DNA of 40,315 nucleotides from Terrabacter tumescens. GTDB lineage: Bacteria; Actinomycetota; Actinomycetes; Actinomycetales; Dermatophilaceae. A program made the position numbers and the translations under genes. The stretch is from the NCBI RefSeq assembly GCF_014646815.1, contig NZ_BMNZ01000013.1:1-40315 (forward strand). The letters are read 5' to 3'. A model generated the notes under the pieces. It saw only the letters and a program-made list of their open reading frames with translations, was not told the DNA's origin and made no database searches. Each line of letters begins with the position of its first letter. The stretch's first letter is position 1. Below, one piece after another: positions 17,557 through 24,564 of this stretch.

Positions 17557-18510
17557 ATGCAGACACGCTCGCGTGACTTCCCACTGACCACCGACGAGCT
17601 TCGGGCCGTCGTCGCGTATGCCGTCGCGTGCGCCGAGCCTGCACTCGTGATCTTCCAGCGGGCGCACCCCGACGACCCGCGGCCGGCGGCCGCGCTCGAC
17701 GCAGCGCGAGCCTTCGCCGGCGGGGCACCCCGGTCACGACTCCAGCGAACAGCCGCGACCGACGCCCACCGCGCGGCCAAGGAGGCGTCGACCGAGCCGG
17801 CCCGGCACGCAGCGACCGCTGCAGGGGATGCGGCCGCCGCGGCATACCTCCACCCCCTGTCCAAGGCGACGCAGGTGCGCCACATCCTGGGAGCCGCCAC
17901 CCACGCGGCCCGGGCGGCCGAGCTCGTGCGTGGCGACGACCCCGTGGTGGCCGAGTACGTCGTCACCGCCGCGGCCAAGCGTGCGACCCCCGTGGTCCTC
18001 GACGTGCTGAGCCGCTATCCGCGAGCACCCAACGGGCGCAGTCGAACTGCCGCCCTCATGACGCGGCTCGACAACCTGCTTCGCGACCCTCCCCCGACGC
18101 CCCGCGTCGTCGACGACCCCGGGCCGTTCTTCCACGGCACGCGGGCCGACGTGCGCCCGGGCGACCTGCTCACCCCGGGCTGGCGCTCCAACTACGGCTC
18201 GCGGCGCCAGTCCAACCACATCTACGTGACGGCGACCCGCGAGGGCGCACCCCTGGCCGCAGAGCTCGCCCACGGCGACGGCCCGCCACGCGTCTATCGC
18301 GTCGAGCCGCTCGGCACCATCGAGGACGACCCGAACGTCACCGACAAGCGCTTCCCCGGCAACCCGACCCGCTCCTACCGCACGACCGAACCGCTGCGGG
18401 TGGTCGAGGAGATCACCGGCTGGGAGCCCCCGCCGGCCGAGATGGTCCGGCACATCCGCGAGCGCATGGGCGAGCTCGCCGAGCTCGGCATCGAGGCCAT
18501 GGACGACTGA
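17557..18510 (+). CDS. Imm5-like domain fused to rifampin ADP-ribosyltransferase (Arr)
   Basis: Two parts are visible in 317 residues. Residues 1 to about 183 are an all-helical Ala-rich domain with LTTDELRAVVAYAVACAEPAL, the conserved YLHPLSKATQVRHILGAATHAARAAEL-type core and a terminal RLDNLLR, matching the Imm5-like putative immunity family. Residues 189 to about 300 are an Arr domain: FFHGTRADVRPGDLLTPG, NHIYVTAT and EDDPNVTDKRFPGNPTRSYR. H193, Y223 and D258 align with H19, Y49 and D84 reported as functional in Mycobacterium smegmatis Arr, so the enzyme looks intact; it would transfer ADP-ribose from NAD to rifampin-type substrates. The start at ATG 17557 is chosen because similarity begins directly after it; ATG 17552 is out of frame. 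Confidence 0.85.
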   Translation: MQTRSRDFPLTTDELRAVVAYAVACAEPALVIFQRAHPDDPRPAAALDAARAFAGGAPRSRLQRTAATDAHRAAKEASTEPARHAATAAGDAAAAAYLHPLSKATQVRHILGAATHAARAAELVRGDDPVVAEYVVTAAAKRATPVVLDVLSRYPRAPNGRSRTAALMTRLDNLLRDPPPTPRVVDDPGPFFHGTRADVRPGDLLTPGWRSNYGSRRQSNHIYVTATREGAPLAAELAHGDGPPRVYRVEPLGTIEDDPNVTDKRFPGNPTRSYRTTEPLRVVEEITGWEPPPAEMVRHIRERMGELAELGIEAMDD

Positions 18511-18626
18511 CCACCGAGCGGTCCGGCGAGGGTGTGAGGTGCCTGTACGTCTGTGCCGGCGACGGTTGGGCGGCGGGTGGGGCGGGTAGGACTCGGAGGT
18601 ACACCACCCCGAACGAAGGAGCGCAC

Positions 18627-19070
18627 ATGTCGGACGACGCCAAGGTCGCCAAGGACCTCGTGGAGACCCTGAAGGACGGCGAGCGTGGTTTCACCTCCGC
18701 TGCCGAGAAGCTGCGTGACAGCGACCGCGCCGAGTGGGCCACCACCCTGCAGCGCCTCGCAGAGCAGCGCGCCGGTTTCCGCCGCGAGATCGTCGAGATG
18801 GGCCACGACTACGGTGACGACGTCGACGAGAGCGGGTCGGCTGCCGCCGCCCTGCACCGCGGCTGGATCACCCTCAAGGACGCCCTGACCGGTGACGACG
18901 CGGGCGGCGTGCTCGGTGCCGCCGTCAAGGGCGAGGACCACGCGGTGTCGGAGTACGAGAAGGCCGAGAAGGCCGATCTCAGCGCCGGCTTCCGCACGGT
19001 CGTGGCCCGTCAGCACGCGGCTGTCGTGGCCGCCCGTGACGAGGTCAAGGCTCTGCACGTCGCAGACTGA
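18627..19070 (+). CDS. DUF2383/PA2169-type four-helix-bundle protein
   Basis: A 147-residue, charged, all-helical protein. The opening K-D-L-V-E-T-L-K-D-G-E-R-G-F segment, a second helix with EWATTLQRLAEQRAGFRREI, and the later GEDHAVSEYEKAEK helix match the ferritin-like PA2169/DUF2383 family, whose members are linked to stress but lack a settled function. GAAGGAG lies 6 nt before ATG 18627. The gene stands alone: 116 bp separate it from the Arr fusion, and a hairpin follows it. The preceding gap includes GGTAGGACT, a possible -10 region. Confidence 0.75.
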   Translation: MSDDAKVAKDLVETLKDGERGFTSAAEKLRDSDRAEWATTLQRLAEQRAGFRREIVEMGHDYGDDVDESGSAAAALHRGWITLKDALTGDDAGGVLGAAVKGEDHAVSEYEKAEKADLSAGFRTVVARQHAAVVAARDEVKALHVAD

Positions 19071-19076
19071 TCTGCA

Positions 19077-19143
19077 GGCCCCTACGGGGGCCGCGACCAC
19101 CACGAGCACCCCTTCGAGGACCAGGTCCCCGAGGGGGTGCTCG
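19077..19143. terminator. Two hairpins between convergent genes
   Basis: GGCCCC-TACG-GGGGCC (19077-19092) is followed by a 10-bp stem, CGAGCACCCC (19103-19112) pairing with GGGGTGCTCG (19134-19143). They lie between the stop of the DUF2383 gene and the convergent maleylpyruvate isomerase-family gene, so a two-way terminator is likely. Confidence 0.6.
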
Positions 19144-19170
19144 CGGGTGTTCACCCTCCCGGCGAACGTC

Positions 19171-19857
19171 TCAGGCGGAACGGGACACGACGGGACACAG
19201 GCTGTCCACGCCCGGCCCGGTCAGCTGCTCGAGCGCCACGGCGCGGCCGGTGAGCAGCAGGAGGATCGCGCCGATCGGCCCGGCGACCTCGAGCCCCTCG
19301 CCCCGGGTCCAGTCGGTGTCGGTGGCCCGAAGGCGGTGGCCTTCGAGCGGGATGCGGCGGAAGACCTTGTCGAGCCAGGAGCCGCGCGTGTCCCAGCGCC
19401 GCGTGGCGGCCATCCGGCCCGCAGTCGGCTCCATCGGCAGGTCGAGTCCGATCGGGACGGCCAGATCCTGGCTGTGCACGAGGATGTCGGTGAGCGTCTC
19501 GAGCGGGGTCACACCGACGTTGTGCCGCCGCGAGCCGATCATCGACCTGATGCGCGCGACGATCTGCTCGCTCGTGAGCTCGCGCGCCACGATCAGGGCG
19601 GAGTCGTGGATCGTCGCGTTGAGGGTGAGGCTGCGCAGCATGCGCGGGTGACCGGCGATGAAGGCGACGGCGTCGCCCACGTGCTGCTGCTGGAGGGTCA
19701 GGTGGGCGGCGACGTGCCGCACCGTCCAGCCCTCGCACAGCGACGGGTGCTCCCACTGCTCGTCCGTGAGCTGCTCGAGCAGGTCTGCGGTCCGGGCTCG
19801 CTGGTCGTCGATGGCCTCCCAGACGGCGTCGGCCTGGGCGGTGGTCTTCGTGGTCAT
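19171..19857 (-). CDS. Mycothiol-dependent maleylpyruvate isomerase family protein (DinB-like)
   Basis: The 228-residue protein has the MDMPI N-terminal four-helix fold: WEAIDDQRARTADLLEQLTDEQW at the start, GWTVRHVAAHLTLQQ (His-containing second helix, about 47-61) and DILVHSQDLAVPIG (about 127-140). The three-His metal site used by DinB/MDMPI proteins fits these helices. Such proteins are predicted mycothiol S-transferases or isomerases acting on electrophiles in the cytoplasm; the substrate here is unknown. ATG 19857 with GAGGAGG 4-6 nt upstream is preferred to a longer frame. It lies 10 bp downstream of the DsbA-like gene, so the two form an operon behind the MarR operator. Confidence 0.8.
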   Translation of the reverse strand: MTTKTTAQADAVWEAIDDQRARTADLLEQLTDEQWEHPSLCEGWTVRHVAAHLTLQQQHVGDAVAFIAGHPRMLRSLTLNATIHDSALIVARELTSEQIVARIRSMIGSRRHNVGVTPLETLTDILVHSQDLAVPIGLDLPMEPTAGRMAATRRWDTRGSWLDKVFRRIPLEGHRLRATDTDWTRGEGLEVAGPIGAILLLLTGRAVALEQLTGPGVDSLCPVVSRSA

Positions 19858-19867
19858 CTCGTCCTCC

Positions 19868-20500
19868 TCAGGTGAAGACCGGTGGGCGGGTGCGGGTGCG
19901 CTTGAGCTCGAAGAACTGCGGATAGCCGGCGAGCAGCCGGGCTCCGTCGAACACCCGGACGGCCTCCTCTCCGCGAGGGATCGCGTTGAGGACCGGGCCG
20001 AAGAAGGCCACGCCATCGAGGCGCATGATCGGCGTGCCTACTTCGCCCCCGACGAGCGCGACCCCCTGCTCGTGACTGCGGCGCAGGGCCGCGTCGTGCC
20101 CTTCGGAGTCCATGGCGTCCTCGAGGTCGGCGGGCAGACCTGTGGTGGCCAGCGCCGAGCGCACCGCCACGTGGTACTCCTCGGCGCTCGGACGCCGCCA
20201 CCGGTCGAAGACGCGCTCCCCGAAGGCCTCGTAGAAGGCGCCGAGCGCCTGCTCGCCGCACCGCCCCACGACGGCGGTCGCCACTCTCGACGGCCCACGC
20301 GAGCGCTCGACGTTGACGCGGTAGTCGGCCGCGACGTCGGTCCGCTCCTCGTTGAGGAGGTAGAGGCTCAGGACGTGGTGGCGCACCTGCAGCGGACGGT
20401 GCCGCCCTACCTCGCACAACCAGCGTGAAGCGGTCCACGAGTACGGGCACACCGGGTCGAACCAGAAGTCGACGACGGTCTCGTCGGGTGTCGTGACCAT
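19868..20500 (-). CDS. DsbA-family oxidoreductase, Rv2466c-like (mycothiol-dependent nitroreductase type)
   Basis: The 210-residue protein begins with a thioredoxin-fold strand (VVDFWFDPV) and the active-site motif C18-P-Y-S21, followed by WTASRWL. Later VGTPIMRLDGVAFFGPVLNAIPRGEEA is the cis-Pro and C-terminal strand region of this family. In Mycobacterium tuberculosis Rv2466c the motif is CPWC; here the second Cys is Ser, so this is a single-Cys enzyme that would rely on a low-molecular-weight thiol. It acts as a cytoplasmic thiol-dependent reductase by family inference. It is the first gene of a two-gene operon, divergent from marR, with a large dyad operator between them. Confidence 0.85.
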   Translation of the reverse strand: MVTTPDETVVDFWFDPVCPYSWTASRWLCEVGRHRPLQVRHHVLSLYLLNEERTDVAADYRVNVERSRGPSRVATAVVGRCGEQALGAFYEAFGERVFDRWRRPSAEEYHVAVRSALATTGLPADLEDAMDSEGHDAALRRSHEQGVALVGGEVGTPIMRLDGVAFFGPVLNAIPRGEEAVRVFDGARLLAGYPQFFELKRTRTRPPVFT

Positions 20501-20522
20501 GAGCAGTCCCTCGCTCGCTAGA

Positions 20523-20565
20523 ATAGTCTTATTATCGAACTACTATAGTTCGTTCATGGGACTAT
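20523..20565. promoter_or_regulatory. Nested dyad operator of the MarR regulator, divergent promoter
   Basis: In an otherwise GC-rich region this AT-rich gap has two inverted repeats sharing one centre (20544): an inner CGAACTA-N3-TAGTTCG (20536-20552) and outer arms ATAGTC (20523-20528) and GACTAT (20560-20565). The site covers the likely promoter elements for both the DsbA-like gene and marR, so MarR binding should repress both. Confidence 0.7.
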
Positions 20566-20577
20566 GCAAGGGGTCTG

Positions 20578-21012
20578 ATGAGTCGGGATCTGCCGAGCAG
20601 CCTGCTGATGTTCATCGCCTCCCGAGCGGCGGCAGACCGGGTCTTCCGCGCCCTGCACGAGGCCGGCTTCGACGACATCACCATCGCCCAGAGCCGGCTG
20701 ATGATGGGCCTCGACCCCGACGGAACCCGTCTCAGCGTCCTCGCCGAGCGCGCCCAGATCGCGAAGCAGACGGCCACCGCCCTCGTCGACAAGCTCGAAC
20801 GGGCCGGCTACGTCGAACGCGTGCCCGACCCCTCCGACGGCCGGGCACGCTTGGTACGCCTGACTGCTCGGGCCGAGTCGGCCCTGCCTCTGGCTCACGC
20901 CGAGGAGGAGCGCATCGAGGCCGAGTGGCGCGAGCACCTCGGACCCGAGCTCATGGGTCACCTGCGCCAGGCCCTGACCGCACTGCGCGAGATCACCGAC
21001 CCGTACCGGTAG
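20578..21012 (+). CDS. MarR-family transcriptional regulator
   Basis: A 144-residue winged-helix protein. The order is a dimerisation helix (SSLLMFIASRAAADRVFRAL), helices around ITIAQSRLMMGL, then the recognition region LSVLAERAQIAKQTATALVDKLERAGYVERVPDPSDGRARLVRLT (about 51-97), whose D-P-S-D-G-R-A-R wing is typical of MarR. C-terminal helices complete the dimer interface. ATG 20578 has AAGGGG 5 nt upstream. It is divergent from the mycothiol redox pair, with the nested dyad between, so autorepression and control of that pair are likely. The inducing ligand is unknown; electrophiles or aromatic compounds are plausible given the target genes. Confidence 0.88.
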   Translation: MSRDLPSSLLMFIASRAAADRVFRALHEAGFDDITIAQSRLMMGLDPDGTRLSVLAERAQIAKQTATALVDKLERAGYVERVPDPSDGRARLVRLTARAESALPLAHAEEERIEAEWREHLGPELMGHLRQALTALREITDPYR

Positions 21013-21065
21013 CGCGGCCGCGCTCCGGCACGCGACCCGGCCACCCGGCATACGCCCCCACGAGC

Positions 21066-22424
21066 TCAGCGGATCGGGTCGGGATCCGGGACGGGCTCGT
21101 CGGCGTCGATGAGCGACGGTAGCCCGACGACGAGCTCTTCCTCCGGCTTCGGCGCCGACGCCCGCGCGTCGGCCAGCACGTCGGCCGGCACGTGCCGCTC
21201 GAGGAACCGGCGCGCGAGCTGCGTCGAGGGGTGGATGCCGATGGTGGCCGCGACGATGATCGCGGCGATGATGAGCCAGCCTGTGGCTCCCCAGTCCAGC
21301 GCGAGGAACGTGAACACCGCTGGGGCCCAAACCTTCCCGAGAGTCATGCTCAGCTGCGCTGCTCCCTGGTAGGCACCACGCTGCCGCGGGTCCATCAGCT
21401 CCGCCTCGAAGGACCAGCTGGCGGCCGACACGTAGAGCTCGGCGCCGGTCACCGTCACGTGCCCCAGCCAGACGAGCGCGATCGTCACCCAGCCGAGGGT
21501 GTCGTGCGTGGCCAGCGTGATGAGGCACGACACGACGAACAGGACCGCCGAGATCCGGATGGCGCGCAGCGCGGTGGGGACGTCCTTGACGCCGCGCGAG
21601 GTGATCATCGGCAGGAAGATGCACATCACCGTGTTGGTGCCGAAGAGGAACGCGAGCAGCACCCGGGGCGCATCCGTCTTCTGCACCAACCACAGCGGGA
21701 TGACGACGTTGAGCAGCACCTGGTTGGTCCAGAACACCCCGGTGAAGAAGGTCGTCAGCAGCCAGCCGAGGTTGCGCAACGGCCCGGGCCCGGGGACGCG
21801 GACCTCGCGCTCCTCCGGCGTGCGCTCGTCGTGCGAGGCGTTGGGCAGGCGCAGGATGGCTGCGGCGTTGACGAGGAAGGCGAGCGCCGTGAACCACGGC
21901 AGCGCGTGCAGGACGTCGTTCGAGTGGAACGCCAGCGCGACGCCACCGACGACCGAGCCCAGCGTGAAGCCGAGGTTGAGGGCCGAGTACATGTAGGCCC
22001 GCGAGCGCATGCGCTCCTCCGGCGGCAGGACGTCGATCGTGTACGCGCCGTACGCCGCACCACCGAGAGCTCCGATGACCTCCATGCCGACCGCCATCGA
22101 GACGTAGCCCTGGAAGCCGGTGATGAACGGCCAGAACGCGAACATCGCCGCCTGGCCGGCCGCGCTGACCGCCCACATCTTGCGCGGCCCGAAGCGGTCG
22201 ACGAGCCTGCCCATCGGCAGCGCGGCGAGGAACGCCGCGACCCCCGCGATCGTCAGGCCGAGGCCGACCTGTGCAGCGGACAGCCCGACGATCTGGGTGA
22301 AGAAGACCGCCGAGCCGGTCATGAACGTGCCCTCGCCCAGGGCGAAGAGCAGCGACTGCGCGGAGAGCCGACCCGCCAGGGGTGACGGAGGGCGGGTGTG
22401 GCGGAGAACGGCGTCGAGGATCAC
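21066..22424 (-). CDS. MFS transporter (drug-exporter type)
   Basis: The 452-residue protein has the length and hydrophobicity of a 12-TM major facilitator. After TM2 it shows the MFS motif A form G-R-L-V-D-R-F-G-P-R-K (about 72-82), the usual intracellular loop between TM2 and TM3, and a second, weaker copy in the C-terminal half (D-P-R-Q-R-G-A-Y). A long cytoplasmic loop with RTPEEREVRVPG separates the halves, and the C-terminal tail is acidic. Start is GTG 22424; the GGAG ribosome-binding site lies inside a small hairpin touching the start codon. Substrate is unknown. The gene is transcribed away from marR (convergent), so regulation by MarR is not supported by position. Confidence 0.85.
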   Translation of the reverse strand: MILDAVLRHTRPPSPLAGRLSAQSLLFALGEGTFMTGSAVFFTQIVGLSAAQVGLGLTIAGVAAFLAALPMGRLVDRFGPRKMWAVSAAGQAAMFAFWPFITGFQGYVSMAVGMEVIGALGGAAYGAYTIDVLPPEERMRSRAYMYSALNLGFTLGSVVGGVALAFHSNDVLHALPWFTALAFLVNAAAILRLPNASHDERTPEEREVRVPGPGPLRNLGWLLTTFFTGVFWTNQVLLNVVIPLWLVQKTDAPRVLLAFLFGTNTVMCIFLPMITSRGVKDVPTALRAIRISAVLFVVSCLITLATHDTLGWVTIALVWLGHVTVTGAELYVSAASWSFEAELMDPRQRGAYQGAAQLSMTLGKVWAPAVFTFLALDWGATGWLIIAAIIVAATIGIHPSTQLARRFLERHVPADVLADARASAPKPEEELVVGLPSLIDADEPVPDPDPIR

Positions 22425-22439
22425 CCGGAGATTCTCCGG
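22425..22439 (-). promoter_or_regulatory. Hairpin overlapping the MFS ribosome-binding site
   Basis: CCGGAG-ATT-CTCCGG is a perfect 6-bp inverted repeat directly adjoining the GTG start of the MFS gene. On the mRNA the GGAG of the ribosome-binding site would be paired, which could limit translation initiation. A possible -10 (GATAAAT on the minus strand, about 22464-22470) lies just upstream. Confidence 0.4.
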
Positions 22440-22484
22440 ATCGGGAGGCCGCCTGTCGTCCGATTTATCCTGATGCGCGCCTTC

Positions 22485-22525
22485 CGCGGTGGATCACCGG
22501 CGCCTGGTGCCGGAGATCCACCGCG
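22485..22525 (-). terminator. Strong hairpin terminator at the end of the iol operon
   Basis: An 11-bp stem (CGCGGTGGATC with GATCCACCGCG), one A-A mismatch, a further 5-bp stem (CCGGC with GCCGG) and a 7-nt loop lie 31 bp after the stop of iolG1. It separates the nine-gene catabolic operon from the MFS gene on the same strand. Confidence 0.75.
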
Positions 22526-22556
22526 TTGCGTCGTCCCTGCCCGTTCCCGACGGGCG

Positions 22557-23561
22557 TCAGGCGTAGAAGTCGGGCTTGGCAATCATCTCCACCTTGACGA
22601 CGCCCTCGTCGGTGAGCGCTCGCACGCCGGCGTCGCAGACGCACGCCGCGGCATACCCGTCCCACGACGTCGACCCGGCGTGCTCACCGCGCGCGACGGC
22701 CGAGATCCACTCCTGCACCTCGGTGACGAACGCCCCCCAGAAGCGGTCGTTGTGGTCACGGGCGATGGAGTTGCGGTGGCCCGAGCCGTCCCGCACCTCG
22801 ACGGCGTTCTGGTCGGCGAGCGACACGGTGCCCTTCTCGGCGACGGCCTCGCAGCGGATGTCGTAGCCGAACTGGCAGTTGACGAAGATCTCGTCGTCGA
22901 CCCGCACGCCCGACTCGGTCTCGAGGATGAGCACGAGCGGGTCCTGCAGGTGCTCGAAGCGCAGCGACGTCTTCTTCGGCTTGTCGACGCGCGCCGAGAC
23001 GAACTCCTCGCCCAGCAGCCAGCGCATCGTGTCGACCTCGTGGATCGCGGTGTCGTTGATGGCCATGTCCCACGTGTAGTTCTGAGGCACCGTCGGGTTG
23101 CGGTGCGCGCAGTGCACCATCAGCGTCTCGCCGAGCTCGCCCGAGTCGAGCAGCGACTTCATCTGCCGGTAGCTGCGGTCGAAGCGCCGCATGAATCCCA
23201 CTGTCACCAGACGCCGCCCGCCCGCCTGCTCGGCCTCCATGATCCGCAGCGCGGCCTCGGCCGTCGGCGTCAGCGGCTTCTCGCAGAAGACCGGCTTGCC
23301 GGCGGCGACCGCGGCCAGGACGTCGACCTCGTGGGCCGGGCCGTAGCTGCAGATCATGACGGCGTCGACCTCGTCGGACGCGATGAGCTCGGCGGAGGTG
23401 GCGTATGCCGTCCCGTCGATCCGCGCGGCCACCTCGGCGGCTCGGGCCGGGTCGACGTCGCTCACGGCGACGACGCGGCCGCCCGCGATGACGGTGTGGA
23501 TGCGGTCGATGTGGGCCTGCCCCATGCCGCCGGGGCCGATCATGCCGATACGAACAGTCAT
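22557..23561 (-). CDS. iolG: Inositol 2-dehydrogenase-type oxidoreductase (Gfo/Idh/MocA), copy 1
   Basis: This enzyme oxidises myo-inositol (or an isomer) to its 2-keto form with NAD. The 334-residue protein has a Rossmann motif (G9-P-G-G-M-G14), the family E94-K95-P96 motif and a catalytic-region D170 and H174 in [14 protein letters not shown]. The adjoining [13 protein letters not shown] segment is highly characteristic of bacterial IolG. ATG 23561 has AGGAG 9 nt upstream. It is the last gene of the operon, 28 bp after the epimerase-type gene and followed by the hairpin terminator. Three paralogues of this family lie in the window; this one looks most like classical IolG, but stereoisomer preference cannot be read from sequence. 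Confidence 0.88.
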   Translation of the reverse strand: MTVRIGMIGPGGMGQAHIDRIHTVIAGGRVVAVSDVDPARAAEVAARIDGTAYATSAELIASDEVDAVMICSYGPAHEVDVLAAVAAGKPVFCEKPLTPTAEAALRIMEAEQAGGRRLVTVGFMRRFDRSYRQMKSLLDSGELGETLMVHCAHRNPTVPQNYTWDMAINDTAIHEVDTMRWLLGEEFVSARVDKPKKTSLRFEHLQDPLVLILETESGVRVDDEIFVNCQFGYDIRCEAVAEKGTVSLADQNAVEVRDGSGHRNSIARDHNDRFWGAFVTEVQEWISAVARGEHAGSTSWDGYAAACVCDAGVRALTDEGVVKVEMIAKPDFYA

Positions 23562-23589
23562 GTCGTGTGACTCCTTCGTCACTGGGGGC

Positions 23590-24522
23590 TCAGCGGAGGC
23601 CGAGGCCGATGGAGGCGAGGTACTCGCGGGTCTGGATGGCGTTGGGCAGCGGGTAGGACGGGTCGCACGGGTACATGTCCTGCTCGCACACGACGTAGAG
23701 CTCCTTGTCGAGGTCGGCGAGGGCCTCGACGAAGGCCGGCATGTCGGGGGCCCCGGCGGGCGGCGCGACCGAGCAGCCCTTGGCGACGGCGAGGCCGAAG
23801 GGCCAGTCCTCGTCGTGGGCCTGCTTGACCAGGCCCTCGTCCATCGCCTTGATGTGGACGTAGGAGATCCGCTCGGGGTACTTGCGGCACAGCTCCATCG
23901 GGTCGCCACCGCCGTAGACGATGTGGCCGGTGTCGAGGCAGAAGCCGACGTAGTCGGGGTCGGTGGCCTGGAAGACCCGGTCGATGTCCTCGGGCGTCTC
24001 GATGTGGCTGTCGCCGTGCGGGTGCAGCACCATCTGGAGGCCGTAGTCCTCCTTCATGATGCGACCGAGCTTGTCCGCGTTGGAGATGTAGGCGTTCCAC
24101 GCCTCGGTCGAGAGCACCCGGTCGTCGGTGTAGGCCCACGTCTTCTCGTCGCGGAACATCGGGGGCAGGTGCACGATGTACTCGGCCCCGACCGCGGCGT
24201 GGGTCTCGGCGATCTCGCGGAACGTCTTCTCCGTGTCGGCCCACGCCTCGGGCTTGTGCAGGATGCCCCAGCCGGTGCCGGCGACGACCTTGAAGCCGCG
24301 CTTGTCCATCTCCTCCTGGAGGCGCTTCGGGTCCTTGGGGAAGTAGCCGAACGGCCCCGTCTCCATGACCGAGAAGCCGGCCTCGGCCATCTCGTCGAGG
24401 GCGGTCTCCCAGTGGATCTGCTTGTCGTCCTCGGGGAACCAGACGCCCCACTGGTCAGGACAGACACCGATCGTCAGCTTGCTGTAGCGCTCGTCGGTGT
24501 TGCGGGCCTTGGACTCGGCCAT
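23590..24522 (-). CDS. iolE: Sugar phosphate isomerase/epimerase, probable inosose dehydratase (IolE-like)
   Basis: The 310-residue protein is an AP-endonuclease-2/xylose-isomerase TIM barrel. [18 protein letters not shown] opens the barrel in the manner of IolE (there …PDSWGVWFP…), and metal-ligand segments follow in order: [37 protein letters not shown] and VCEQDMY. IolE dehydrates 2-keto-myo-inositol to 3D-(3,5/4)-trihydroxycyclohexane-1,2-dione. The assignment rests on the opening motif and on context: the cluster has every other step plus a separate IolH, so this is the only dehydratase candidate. ATG 24522 has AGAGGAA about 10 nt upstream. It is 42 bp after iolA and 28 bp before iolG1. 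Confidence 0.72.
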   Translation of the reverse strand: MAESKARNTDERYSKLTIGVCPDQWGVWFPEDDKQIHWETALDEMAEAGFSVMETGPFGYFPKDPKRLQEEMDKRGFKVVAGTGWGILHKPEAWADTEKTFREIAETHAAVGAEYIVHLPPMFRDEKTWAYTDDRVLSTEAWNAYISNADKLGRIMKEDYGLQMVLHPHGDSHIETPEDIDRVFQATDPDYVGFCLDTGHIVYGGGDPMELCRKYPERISYVHIKAMDEGLVKQAHDEDWPFGLAVAKGCSVAPPAGAPDMPAFVEALADLDKELYVVCEQDMYPCDPSYPLPNAIQTREYLASIGLGLR

Positions 24523-24564
24523 CGTCGGTCGTTCCTCTCGAAGAGTGTTGGGGGTGAGGGGGTT

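Noticed and set aside
21066-22424. MFS exporter as a target of the neighbouring MarR protein
   Set aside because: The gene converges on marR and its promoter lies near 22,465, nearly 2 kb from the dyad; no similar dyad is seen there.
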